NCBI GenBank assembly: GCA_963762165.1
Contig: CAVXJN010000001.1
Location: 1 to 64,000, forward strand
Direction of reading: 5' to 3'
Length of the DNA stretch: 64,000 nucleotides
Source of the DNA: CAVXJN01 sp963762165
GTDB lineage: Bacteria; Pseudomonadota; Gammaproteobacteria; JASBUN01
Shown here: piece after piece, positions 9,643-17,617 of the stretch
Numbering within the stretch: the first letter of the stretch is position 1
Layout of the letters: each line of letters opens with the position of its first letter
Made by a program: the position numbers and the translations under genes
Notes under the pieces: model-generated
The model's database searches: none
What the model was told of the DNA's origin: nothing
The model's input: only the letters and a program-made list of their open reading frames with translations

Positions 9643-10801
9643 GGTCTGCATGGCGCACGCCACCACGTCGCAGCGACGCGGCGCCGAAACGCGCCCGGAT
9701 GCGGTCGGCGACGTCGTCCAGCTTCCTTTGCTGCTCATTGTTGGCGCCGTCGAACAAATCCGGTTGTTGCACGCCGGGCTCCTCAAGGCCCGCAACCCCC
9801 ATGCCCAACAGGCGTACCGGCGGCAGATTTGCGGGCAAGCGGTGGGCGAAAAGTTGCTGGACGGCGTGCCAGAGGCCCTGGGTGGTGTCATCCGCCTGGG
9901 CCAGGGTCATTCTTCGGGTCAGCGTGCGGAAGTCGTGGTAGCGGATCTTCAGAAACACTGTGCGTGCTTTGCGGTCCTGGCCGCGAAGGCGTACCGCTAC
10001 CGCTTCTGTAAGTTGCAGCAGACAGTCTTGCATCACGCTTCGGTCGCGGACATCGGTGTCGAACGTGGTTTCGTGGGAAATGGATTTCGCCTCCCGTTCC
10101 GGCACCACGGGACGCGGATCGATGCCATGGGCTAGCTGCCAGAGGTGCTGTCCGCTTTTGCCGAAGCGATTCAGGAGAAAGGCCTCGCCCTGCCGACGCA
10201 GGTCGGCGATGGTGACCAGACCCTTAGCGCGCAAAGTCGCATCGGTGGCTTTGCCGACGCCCCAGAGCCGGGTCAGCGGCAATGGATCAAGGAAAGCCTG
10301 CACCCCGTCTGCCGGCACGACTGTGAAACCGTCAGGCTTGTCCAGGTCGCTGGCGATTTTGGCGAGAAACTTGTTGGGCGCCACACCAACGGACGCCACC
10401 AGATCGAGCTCGCGCCGGATTTCGTCTTTGATGCGGTGGCCGATCTCGACACTGGTGCCGAACAGCTTCTCCGAAGCGCGTGCGTCCAAGAAGGCTTCAT
10501 CCAGAGACAAGGGCTCGATCAAGGGGGTATAGCGCGCGAAAATCGCGTGGATCTGGGCAGACACTTCGGCGTAGTAGCGCATGCGCACCGGCAGCACCAC
10601 GAGCTCGGGGCAGCGTTTCAATGCTTGCGCCATGGGCATGGCACTGTGGATACCGAAGCGTCGCGCCGCATAGCTGGCAGCCGCGACCACGCCCCTGCCC
10701 TCCGGTGTACCTCCGACGACTACCGCCCGCTGTGCCAGTTCCGGCCGCTCGCGAAGCTCCACGGAGGCGTAAAATGCGTCCATGTCGACATGGATGATCA
10801 T
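9632..10801 (-). CDS. dinB: DNA polymerase IV (Y-family translesion polymerase)
   Basis: 389 residues, normal for DinB though with a somewhat long tail. The N-terminal catalytic block HVDMDAFYASVE, steric-gate region, SYAARRFGIHSAMP, and the second carboxylate motif PLSLDEAFLD are intact, followed by the helix-hairpin-helix region (LPLTRLWGVGKAT) and the little-finger domain. It performs error-prone bypass of DNA lesions. The ATG at 10801 begins the family-typical MIIHVDMDAF. No clear LexA box (CTG-N10-CAG) was found directly upstream, only a CGCGTAACGCG palindrome at 10835-10845, so SOS control is not shown by the sequence. Confidence 0.95.
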   Translation of the reverse strand: MIIHVDMDAFYASVELRERPELAQRAVVVGGTPEGRGVVAAASYAARRFGIHSAMPMAQALKRCPELVVLPVRMRYYAEVSAQIHAIFARYTPLIEPLSLDEAFLDARASEKLFGTSVEIGHRIKDEIRRELDLVASVGVAPNKFLAKIASDLDKPDGFTVVPADGVQAFLDPLPLTRLWGVGKATDATLRAKGLVTIADLRRQGEAFLLNRFGKSGQHLWQLAHGIDPRPVVPEREAKSISHETTFDTDVRDRSVMQDCLLQLTEAVAVRLRGQDRKARTVFLKIRYHDFRTLTRRMTLAQADDTTQGLWHAVQQLFAHRLPANLPPVRLLGMGVAGLEEPGVQQPDLFDGANNEQQRKLDDVADRIRARFGAASLRRGGVRHADHED

Positions 10802-10902
10802 GGGTCGGAGGTTTCGGGATGGGCTCTGGTATCACGCGTAACGCGAGCGTTCGCATTCAATCCGAATTGATTGACGCAGACGCGGCGTGCTCGGGCCTGC
10901 CG

Positions 10903-11559
10903 TCATAAACCGTCAAGTCGATAAACATTTTCCTGCAACGCGCTCAATCCCTTTTCCTGGAAGCGCGGCGTATGCGCCAAAATGTCATGCTTGGCGATGC
11001 AACGCACATTGTAATGCGGATCGTAGAGTTGGTGTACCTCGTCTTCGCCGACGGAAAACGGCGGCCCGTTCATTTCCTGCTGGGGATATTCCATCGTGAT
11101 CAGCAGCACCGGCGCCGTATCGGGTAAAACATCGACCAGGTGACGGGCATAGCGAGCGCGCATCTCCGAGGGCAGCGCAATCAACGAAGCCCGGTCGTAT
11201 ACCGCTGCCGTGTGGGCGAGGTGCTCCGTTTGGAGGTCGAAGAAATCCCCCAGTAAGATCGCAATTTCACCGCACTGCCAACGCTCGAACGGGCCCAACG
11301 GCTGGCATTGCGCCTGCAGGTCGTTTTCCTCGAAAAAAGCCTCTACCGCGAGCTGGCTGATTTCGATTCCCTGAACGGCATGGCCCTGGCCGGCCAGCCA
11401 TAGCATGTCGCGGCTTTTGCCGCACAACGGTACGAATACTTCGCCGCTCGGCGGGGCTCCCAGCCCGGGCCAATGGCTCGCCAGATGCGGGTTCACGTCG
11501 GCTTGGTGAAAGCCAATCTCGTCCCGCCGCCAGCGATCCAACCAAAATTTCCGATCCAT
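10903..11559 (-). CDS. tpm: Thiopurine S-methyltransferase
   Basis: 218 residues, matching bacterial TPMT. It starts MDRKFWLDRWRRDEIGFHQ, the family signature N-terminus, and shows the SAM-binding region FVPLCGKSRDMLWLAGQGH and GIEISQLAVEAFF, then VYDRASLIALP and LLITMEYPQ. It transfers a methyl group from S-adenosylmethionine to thiopurines; bacterial homologues have also been linked to selenium and tellurium oxyanion methylation. The frame extends 19 codons upstream, but the ATG at 11559 gives the conserved start. It lies between dinB and a DsrE-like gene, all on the minus strand but separated by 60-100 bases. Confidence 0.93.
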   Translation of the reverse strand: MDRKFWLDRWRRDEIGFHQADVNPHLASHWPGLGAPPSGEVFVPLCGKSRDMLWLAGQGHAVQGIEISQLAVEAFFEENDLQAQCQPLGPFERWQCGEIAILLGDFFDLQTEHLAHTAAVYDRASLIALPSEMRARYARHLVDVLPDTAPVLLITMEYPQQEMNGPPFSVGEDEVHQLYDPHYNVRCIAKHDILAHTPRFQEKGLSALQENVYRLDGL

Positions 11560-11621
11560 GGTCTGGAAACTACCGCATCCAGCTTTTTCGGTGCAAGCTG
11601 CGCGCTTGCAAAGCACGCGTG

Positions 11622-11990
11622 TCAGTAGGTCAGGGTCGCCGTGCCTTCGGTCATGACGGCGGCGATCAAATATCCGCCGCCTACCGTCTCCTCAATCTCC
11701 GGAATCACGTCGTCGCCCCACAGCTCTTTGGCGGGCGCACAGACCTTGAGCTTGACACCGGCCTCATGGGCTTCGCGGATCAGGTCATATAAAGTCCGGC
11801 CCGTGCCGCCATGCAACAATATCGATTCCGCTACGCCGCGTTCGACCAGCTTGCCGGCAGCGCCGGTGAATACCATTTCGACTTCGTATTCCATCGAAGC
11901 GGCGACAGTCGCTTGGAAAAAAGGCGTACCCACCGACGCTGGATCCGCCACGTCCGTGTTCAAGAGAATAATCAGTAATTTTTCAGCCAT
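11622..11990 (-). CDS. DsrE-family (peroxiredoxin-like) small protein
   Basis: 122 residues beginning MAEKLLIILLNTDVADP, with an alpha/beta fold typical of DsrE/DsrF-like proteins: GTPFFQATVAASMEYEVEM, VFTGAAGKLV and VKLKVCAPAKELWGDDVIP. One cysteine (in KVCAPA) sits where family members can carry sulfur. The ATG at 11990 is preceded by GGAG at 8 bases. It is 72 bases downstream of nosL on the same strand and might be carried on the nos transcript. The exact substrate is unknown; a role in sulfur or copper-thiol handling would be inference only. Confidence 0.7.
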   Translation of the reverse strand: MAEKLLIILLNTDVADPASVGTPFFQATVAASMEYEVEMVFTGAAGKLVERGVAESILLHGGTGRTLYDLIREAHEAGVKLKVCAPAKELWGDDVIPEIEETVGGGYLIAAVMTEGTATLTY

Positions 11991-12062
11991 GATTGCGGCT
12001 CCACGAGGCCAGGATCGAATTGGCGGTGCGAGCCGCAACGCCGTATATGCAAACCTTCGCTG

Positions 12063-12605
12063 TCATCGCGGCCCCGCTCGTGCGCTGTCCTTGCCGTGTG
12101 CGCCTGCCGACAGGCTCGCCAGCATTTCCAATGAAATATCATCGAAATGAAGTAGTCGGCCGCCGTGTTCCGCAATGAAACGCTGAGCGTCCTCGCGTTT
12201 CGCGAATGACGCCAAGGTCGGGCCCATGGCGCCGCGCAGGTCATGGCCGGCGACGTACCAAGCCGAGCGTGCGTCGGTGAACGCCGCGTCAGAGGGATGT
12301 TCCCAGTCGGTCGCGCCCATATCGTGGACGTAGATTTTTTGCGCCGTCGCCTTCATTTCCGGTTGCAACAGTTCGCTGAACAGATCCCGAGTCGAGCAAT
12401 ATTTCAGCACCTTATCCGAGCCGCGCACATACACCTCGCCCTTCGGGCCCGGAAACTTGCCGATCAGCATACCGCATACGTGGCATTCGTCGCCGGCTTC
12501 GATGGGTACCGGCTTCGCCTCGCTCACGGCGGATTGCTCGGACTTTCCGCATCCCGCCAGCAGCGCCGTAAGCAGGCATGCAGCCAATAGTACTCGGATC
12601 CCCAT
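12063..12605 (-). CDS. nosL: NosL copper chaperone lipoprotein
   Basis: 180 residues. The N-terminus MGIRVLLAACLLTALLAGC is a lipoprotein signal with lipobox LAGC, so the protein is anchored to a membrane facing the periplasm. CHVCGMLIGKFPGPKGEVY carries the conserved Cys-x2-Cys-x-Met copper-binding motif, followed by KYCSTRDLF and the C-terminal YVAGHDLRGAMGPTLASF block. NosL delivers Cu(I) for assembly of the CuZ centre of nitrous oxide reductase. The ATG at 12605 follows AGGAGG and comes directly after nosY, as last gene of the nosRZDFYL set. Confidence 0.93.
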   Translation of the reverse strand: MGIRVLLAACLLTALLAGCGKSEQSAVSEAKPVPIEAGDECHVCGMLIGKFPGPKGEVYVRGSDKVLKYCSTRDLFSELLQPEMKATAQKIYVHDMGATDWEHPSDAAFTDARSAWYVAGHDLRGAMGPTLASFAKREDAQRFIAEHGGRLLHFDDISLEMLASLSAGAHGKDSARAGPR

Positions 12606-12607
12606 GT

Positions 12608-13438
12608 TCACGTCCTCCTGCGACGGAACAACCATGCCGAAATCCCGAACGGTATCACCACCCACGCGGAAAGCACCGCCAGCAGAACCTCCGGCCGAAA
12701 CACCCGCGCAGCGGCCACCGATGCCAGACCGGAATATGCCTGGGCCGCTTCGAATCCCGAAAGGTTGGCCAGCCGGAACACGTCGGTGGGATTGAGCAGC
12801 AGCAGATAGGGGAACAGATCGGCGTGGATGCCACCTTCCGTTTCCACCAGCAGGCCCAGGAGCCCCAGGTCGTATACCAGCACGAAAAACAGCCATACGA
12901 TCAATGCCAGCCCCGCTGCCTTGGACTTTTCACCGGCGGCCGCGCTGATAATGTAAGCCATGGCGATGAATATCCATCCCAGCAACACGGACGTGACGAT
13001 GAAGAAGCCGAACGCGTTCCAGGTGTCTGGTGTCATGAGATTGCCCGTGGCACCGGCAACCGCGACGCCCGCAAGGCCGAACCCCAGCGCCGTGGACAAC
13101 GCGAGGACCGCCGCGTGTCCGACGAACTTGCCGGCCAGTAGCTGAAATCTGCTCAATGGATAACTAAGCAGCAGCAACAAGGTCCCCTGCTCCTCTTCTC
13201 CCACCACGGTGTCATAGGCGAGCAGTAAGGCGATGAGGGGAATGATGAAGATCGCGAGGCTGGCGAGACTGACAATGGTGGTATCAAGGGAGGTGAATCC
13301 CACCTGACCTGACGCGGCCGCGCCGAAATAGGCCAGCCCCAATGCGAACAGCGCCAACATCACCGTAATCGCAAGCACCCATCGATTGCGCACCCCGTCG
13401 CGAAATTCTTTGCCGGCGACCGTCATGATCTCACGCAT
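12608..13438 (-). CDS. nosY: NosY ABC transporter permease
   Basis: 276 residues with about six hydrophobic helices, starting MREIMTVAGKEFRDGVRNRW, the typical entry into ABC-2 type permeases. The first periplasmic/membrane block is VMLALFALGLAYFG, then LASLAIFIIPLIALLLAYD, and the conserved EEEQGTLLLLLSYPLSR coupling segment. NosY forms the membrane part of the NosDFY complex that helps mature NosZ in the periplasm. The gene start overlaps the nosF stop by 8 bases, so translation is likely coupled. Confidence 0.94.
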   Translation of the reverse strand: MREIMTVAGKEFRDGVRNRWVLAITVMLALFALGLAYFGAAASGQVGFTSLDTTIVSLASLAIFIIPLIALLLAYDTVVGEEEQGTLLLLLSYPLSRFQLLAGKFVGHAAVLALSTALGFGLAGVAVAGATGNLMTPDTWNAFGFFIVTSVLLGWIFIAMAYIISAAAGEKSKAAGLALIVWLFFVLVYDLGLLGLLVETEGGIHADLFPYLLLLNPTDVFRLANLSGFEAAQAYSGLASVAAARVFRPEVLLAVLSAWVVIPFGISAWLFRRRRT

Positions 13439-14354
13439 CGGACTCGCCCCGTGACGCGTTGAAGTGTACATACAAGGATTCCAGTGACGGCGATTGCACA
13501 TCGATGTCCTCGACATGCTCGTCCTGGACCAGGGTCCGCATGATTTTCAGCTTGGAATCGACCGTAGCGCCGACTTCCAGACGGGTGCCGTTGACACGGT
13601 ACGAGTCAATGCCCTGCTGCCGCAGACGTTCCTCCCAGAATCCTTTCGGCCATTTTCCGCGTACGTGGATTTTCAACGGGAGCCCCGCCTCCTGACGCAG
13701 CGTTTCCAGCGTGCCCCAGGCGCGCAACTCGCCGGCGCGCAGAATGGCGACCCGATCCACGTGCTGCTCGATTCCAGGCAGTATATGAGACGACAGAATC
13801 ACGGTCGTTCCCTGGCGGCGCAAATCATCGAGCGTATTGAAGAAATCGCGCGTGGCAATTGGATCCAGACCGGTGGTCGGTTCGTCCAGCAGCAACAGCC
13901 GCGGTTGTCCAAGTAAAGCCTGCGCAAGCCCAAGTCGTTGACGCATACCCTTGGAATAGGTTTTTACGCGCCGGTCAGCGGCATCGGCCAGTCCGACCTG
14001 CTCCAACAACCGCTCGCTGTGCTCGCGCTTGACCCTTTTGAGTCGCGCGAAATACGCCAGCACTTCACGACCGCTCAATTGCTCGTAGAAACTCACGCTT
14101 TCCGGCAAATAACCCCACTGCAGGCGCAGCTCATTGCCGTGCGCGCCGCGCGGAGGCCGGCCCAGTACGCTTAGCTCACCGGCACTCGGCGCAATGATAC
14201 CCAGAATCAGTTTGATGGCGGTGGTTTTCCCGGCCCCGTTATGGCCGAGCAAGCCGACTACTTCACCGGCGTTTACCTTTAGGTTGACGTCGCGTAGCGC
14301 GTGGACCTGTGCGAAGGTCTTATCCACGCGGGAAAATTCGATCGCGTGGCTCAT
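13431..14354 (-). CDS. nosF: NosF ABC transporter ATPase
   Basis: 307 residues. Walker A GHNGAGKT (about residue 38), the Q-loop LQWGYLPES, signature YSKGMRQRLGLAQ, Walker B LLLLDEPTTGLDP and switch histidine in ILSSHIL are all present. A 90-residue C-terminal domain follows. NosF powers NosY and works with the periplasmic NosD in copper-centre assembly. ATG at 14354 overlaps the nosD stop codon in an ATGA arrangement, showing tight operon packing. Confidence 0.95.
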   Translation of the reverse strand: MSHAIEFSRVDKTFAQVHALRDVNLKVNAGEVVGLLGHNGAGKTTAIKLILGIIAPSAGELSVLGRPPRGAHGNELRLQWGYLPESVSFYEQLSGREVLAYFARLKRVKREHSERLLEQVGLADAADRRVKTYSKGMRQRLGLAQALLGQPRLLLLDEPTTGLDPIATRDFFNTLDDLRRQGTTVILSSHILPGIEQHVDRVAILRAGELRAWGTLETLRQEAGLPLKIHVRGKWPKGFWEERLRQQGIDSYRVNGTRLEVGATVDSKLKIMRTLVQDEHVEDIDVQSPSLESLYVHFNASRGESDA

Positions 14355-15673
14355 GACACGTGCCCTGTCGGGTTCTTCATCAAAGGATGGCTGTCCTGTA
14401 CGCCGGGCGGTCTCAAGATGGGGAATTGCTCTTGCACCCAATGCAGTGTGTTCACCGCAGGACTATTCATCAGAACCTTCGCCGCCGGATACTTCCAAAG
14501 TACCCGGTCGACACCGTCATTGGGTTGATATGGCTTGTCTCCGATGCCATCGGCGTCGAGGTCCCAGCCGATATAATCACTCCAGAAATTACCCCGTCCT
14601 TGCCTGGACCATTCCTGCGCCCGGTTCGCTACGTATTTGACCTGCACGCGATTTTGTATGAAAGCATTGCCATATACGGCGTTGTCTTCCGATCCGGCGG
14701 TCAGGTGCACGCCGATACCGCTGTTGGCAAATACGTTTCCCCGGATTTGATTGAATTGACAGTTATACACGAACAGTGCCTTGCCTTCGGTGCCTGCGAC
14801 CGGGTTTCCATCACGCTTCTGATCCAGGATCGAATGAGTACGCGTCACGACGTTGTCTTCGATGACGCTGTAGACGATGTAGTTCATCAGAATTCCGTAA
14901 TTAGTATCCTGGTCCGAGTGGTTGCCCCTAACCTCGAGGTACTTGGACTGCATCAACGCATAGCCAGTACGCGTGTGATCGGTACGATTGGCAATCACCT
15001 TGTTGTGATGCGAGTACATGTAGTGAATACCGTAGCGCAAATGATGCAAGTGATTCCCGCGCAGCGAATTATGATTGCTGGTATCGATATAGATTCCATC
15101 CCTGGTCTCCCATACCTCATTGTCAGCCACCACGGCGCCCGTGGCATTGAACAGATGGATGCCGTTGCCGCGATCCTGTGACCGGATCGTGGGATCGCCG
15201 TGAATCCGGTTGCCGCTGATGCGCACGTTCTGCGTGCCGTCGATCCAGATACCAAACGCGGTAGTCTGTAGTTGGTTGTCTTCGATTCTCGCATTGGAGG
15301 CCTTTTTGTCGACGAATACGACAGTGTTCATTTCGGTCAAGTTGCGACCTGAGCCGCGCAGTCTGAAGCCTCGAACAACAATATTCGGCACCGAGAGCGT
15401 GAGCACGTTGCCCCTACCATTGCCTTCGATCTCCGCACCCGGTTGCCCTTCCACAGTCAGCGGCTTTTCAATGATGAGCGGCCCACGATAGTTCCCGGGC
15501 GAAACGAAGATCCGATCGCCGGGGGCCGCTCGGGCAATCACCTGTGCCAGGCTCGGTGAATCTTCACCCACTCGCCAGTCTTTCGCATACGCCGCGATCG
15601 GGCTGGCGGCCAAGAGCGCGATGGCGGTGGCCATCAAGCGAACAAGCAAATCAATTCGAATTCGGCAGTGCAT
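14351..15673 (-). CDS. nosD: NosD periplasmic copper-processing protein
   Basis: 440 residues with an N-terminal signal peptide (VRLMATAIALLAASPIAAYA) and right-handed beta-helix (CASH/PbH1) repeats: VRGFRLRGSG, RIEDNQLQ, RISGNRIHG, ADNEVWETRDGIYID, NSLRGNHLHHLRYGIHYMYS. NosD is the periplasmic member of the NosDFY complex needed to build CuZ in NosZ. The ATG at 15673 is preceded by GGGA; an upstream in-frame extension has no signal peptide. It sits between nosZ (57 bases away) and nosF (4-base overlap). Confidence 0.94.
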   Translation of the reverse strand: MHCRIRIDLLVRLMATAIALLAASPIAAYAKDWRVGEDSPSLAQVIARAAPGDRIFVSPGNYRGPLIIEKPLTVEGQPGAEIEGNGRGNVLTLSVPNIVVRGFRLRGSGRNLTEMNTVVFVDKKASNARIEDNQLQTTAFGIWIDGTQNVRISGNRIHGDPTIRSQDRGNGIHLFNATGAVVADNEVWETRDGIYIDTSNHNSLRGNHLHHLRYGIHYMYSHHNKVIANRTDHTRTGYALMQSKYLEVRGNHSDQDTNYGILMNYIVYSVIEDNVVTRTHSILDQKRDGNPVAGTEGKALFVYNCQFNQIRGNVFANSGIGVHLTAGSEDNAVYGNAFIQNRVQVKYVANRAQEWSRQGRGNFWSDYIGWDLDADGIGDKPYQPNDGVDRVLWKYPAAKVLMNSPAVNTLHWVQEQFPILRPPGVQDSHPLMKNPTGHVS

Positions 15674-15729
15674 TGTTGATTCCCAGAGGCGATGCCATGC
15701 GATCCGGCGGACCGCATGGCGTCCCGATA

Positions 15730-17592
15730 CTAGGCTTCCACAATCAACCGACCGCGCATTTCCATGTGCAGCGCGTGGCAGAACCACTGACAATAATACC
15801 AATGCACTCCCGGCTCTTTGGCCGTGAACGTCACGGACGAGGTTTGCTGCGGGCTGATTTCCATCGCGATGCCGTGGTTGACCAGGGTAAATCCATGGGT
15901 GACGTCTTCGATCTGATCCAGGTTCGTGACGACAATGGTGACCTCGTCGCCCTTCTTCACCCGAATTTCGGTCATTCCGAACGTCGGTGCCACAGAAAAC
16001 ATGTAGACCCGCACCTTGTTGCCGTCGCGGATCACCTTGTTCTCTCCTTCAAGCGTAACGCCGTCCTTCTTGGCCATCGCGACGGTTTCGGCAAAATACG
16101 GGTCGTCCCGTGTCCAGATCTTTTTCGGCTTCACCCTGCTGCGATGCACCAGGATGCAGTCATGGGGTTCGGCAAAGGTCGGACCGTCATGCACGAGCTT
16201 CATTTCATCGCCGGAGATGTCGATCAATTGGTCGTTCTCGGGATGCAGCGGACCACAGGCGAGAAACCTGTCCTTCGAGAACTTGGACAGCGACACCAAC
16301 CACTTCCCGTCCGCATCCTTGGTCTCACCCATGCTCGTATGATTATGGCCGGGCTGATAGTGCACATCGAGCTTTTGTCGGATGTAATCGGTCTTTTCGC
16401 CCCCGTAGGCGCGAATCGCGTCTTCGATGTTCCATTTGACGATCTGGCTGTCGATGAACAGGGTCGTAAAGGCGTTGCCGCGGCCGTCGAACGCGGTGTG
16501 CAGCGGTCCGAGTCCCAGCTCCGGCTCGGCGACGACTACATCGCGCGGATTTTTGAGCTTGCCGTCGAACCAATCGTCGACCTTGGACCATTGGATCACC
16601 GTACAGGTCGGGGACAGCTTGCCGTTCGCGATGACGTATTTTCCGTCGGGCGCGACGTTGATGCCATGAGGACTTTTCGGGACGGGCACGTAGACTGTCA
16701 GCTCGGAACCGTGCCGACCGTCCAGCACGGGGACCTTTGATTCACCCAGCGTCGTGTGTTTTCCGGCCTTGATCGCCGCTTCGATGCGCGGGATATTGAA
16801 AATCACCGCCCAGTCCCGCTCGTTGCGCATGGTCTCTTCGAGCGTAAAGCCCTGTTCCGAGTTGTAGCAGGTGGATATGGCGTATTTGCCACTGTAGTCG
16901 GCGTCGGTATTGTCAAGATTTCCATCGACGATGACCTGAAATGCGACCTCCATTTCGTCGGCGTCGATTGCATTGAACATCGTGTAGTACTTATCGTTGT
17001 CGTCCGAGAACTGACCGTCGTTCGGGTGCGGTATGCGGAACTCGGCATTGGCGAACACGTACTTGGTTCGGGGCACTTTTTGAGGGCGAAGACCGTGGAT
17101 TGCCTGGACGTTCGGGATCTTGACGATTTTGTCGGTCTTCATCACGTCGCAGCGGATGCGCGCGACGCGCGTGTTGGCTTTGTCGTTGATGAAAAGGTAT
17201 TTGCCGTCATATGTCCCATTGGTGAAGCTCATATGCGGATGATGGGCGTCGCCGTTCAGAGGCGCATCGGGCCCGAGTATACGCTTGCTCTCGTTGGTGA
17301 GGCCGTATCCGGTTGCCCCGTCGTAGTTGAAAACCGGGATGCGCATGAATTCGCGCATCGACGGCACGCCGAGGATGCGGATCTCTCCGGACTGGCCGCC
17401 GCTCCAAAAGCCGTAATATTCGTCGAGTTCTCCCGGCTCCACGTGCGCTTCTAGCCCGCCTTCCTTCGCTTTGGCCCACACCGGATATGACGCCAATCCA
17501 GTAGCGAGGCCTGCGCCGGCCATCCCGGCGAGACCGGTCGCAGTCAGAAACTGCCGTCTCGACATGCCGTGTTTTGTGTTGTTGTCAGTCAT
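15730..17592 (-). CDS. nosZ: Nitrous-oxide reductase, clade I (Tat-exported)
   Basis: 620 residues. A twin-arginine signal SRRQFLTATGLAGMAGAG marks clade I NosZ. The seven-bladed propeller contains the histidine motifs for CuZ (DAHHPHMSFTNG, GHNTSMG-like in GHNHTSMGETKD, EPHDC), and the C-terminal cupredoxin domain has the CuA ligands in WYYCQWFCHALHMEM. It reduces N2O to N2 in the periplasm with electrons from cytochrome c or bc1. Two adjacent ATGs exist; 17592 has the better spacing to AGGAGG. It lies 25 bases after nosR, in the order nosR-Z-D-F-Y-L, and should be expressed from the nosR promoter. Confidence 0.97.
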   Translation of the reverse strand: MTDNNTKHGMSRRQFLTATGLAGMAGAGLATGLASYPVWAKAKEGGLEAHVEPGELDEYYGFWSGGQSGEIRILGVPSMREFMRIPVFNYDGATGYGLTNESKRILGPDAPLNGDAHHPHMSFTNGTYDGKYLFINDKANTRVARIRCDVMKTDKIVKIPNVQAIHGLRPQKVPRTKYVFANAEFRIPHPNDGQFSDDNDKYYTMFNAIDADEMEVAFQVIVDGNLDNTDADYSGKYAISTCYNSEQGFTLEETMRNERDWAVIFNIPRIEAAIKAGKHTTLGESKVPVLDGRHGSELTVYVPVPKSPHGINVAPDGKYVIANGKLSPTCTVIQWSKVDDWFDGKLKNPRDVVVAEPELGLGPLHTAFDGRGNAFTTLFIDSQIVKWNIEDAIRAYGGEKTDYIRQKLDVHYQPGHNHTSMGETKDADGKWLVSLSKFSKDRFLACGPLHPENDQLIDISGDEMKLVHDGPTFAEPHDCILVHRSRVKPKKIWTRDDPYFAETVAMAKKDGVTLEGENKVIRDGNKVRVYMFSVAPTFGMTEIRVKKGDEVTIVVTNLDQIEDVTHGFTLVNHGIAMEISPQQTSSVTFTAKEPGVHWYYCQWFCHALHMEMRGRLIVEA

Positions 17593-17617
17593 CATGCACC
17601 TCCTGCTAGGATCAAAA

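Noticed and set aside
15544..16740. 398-codon plus-strand frame
   Set aside because: Antisense to nosZ, which has complete CuA and CuZ motifs.
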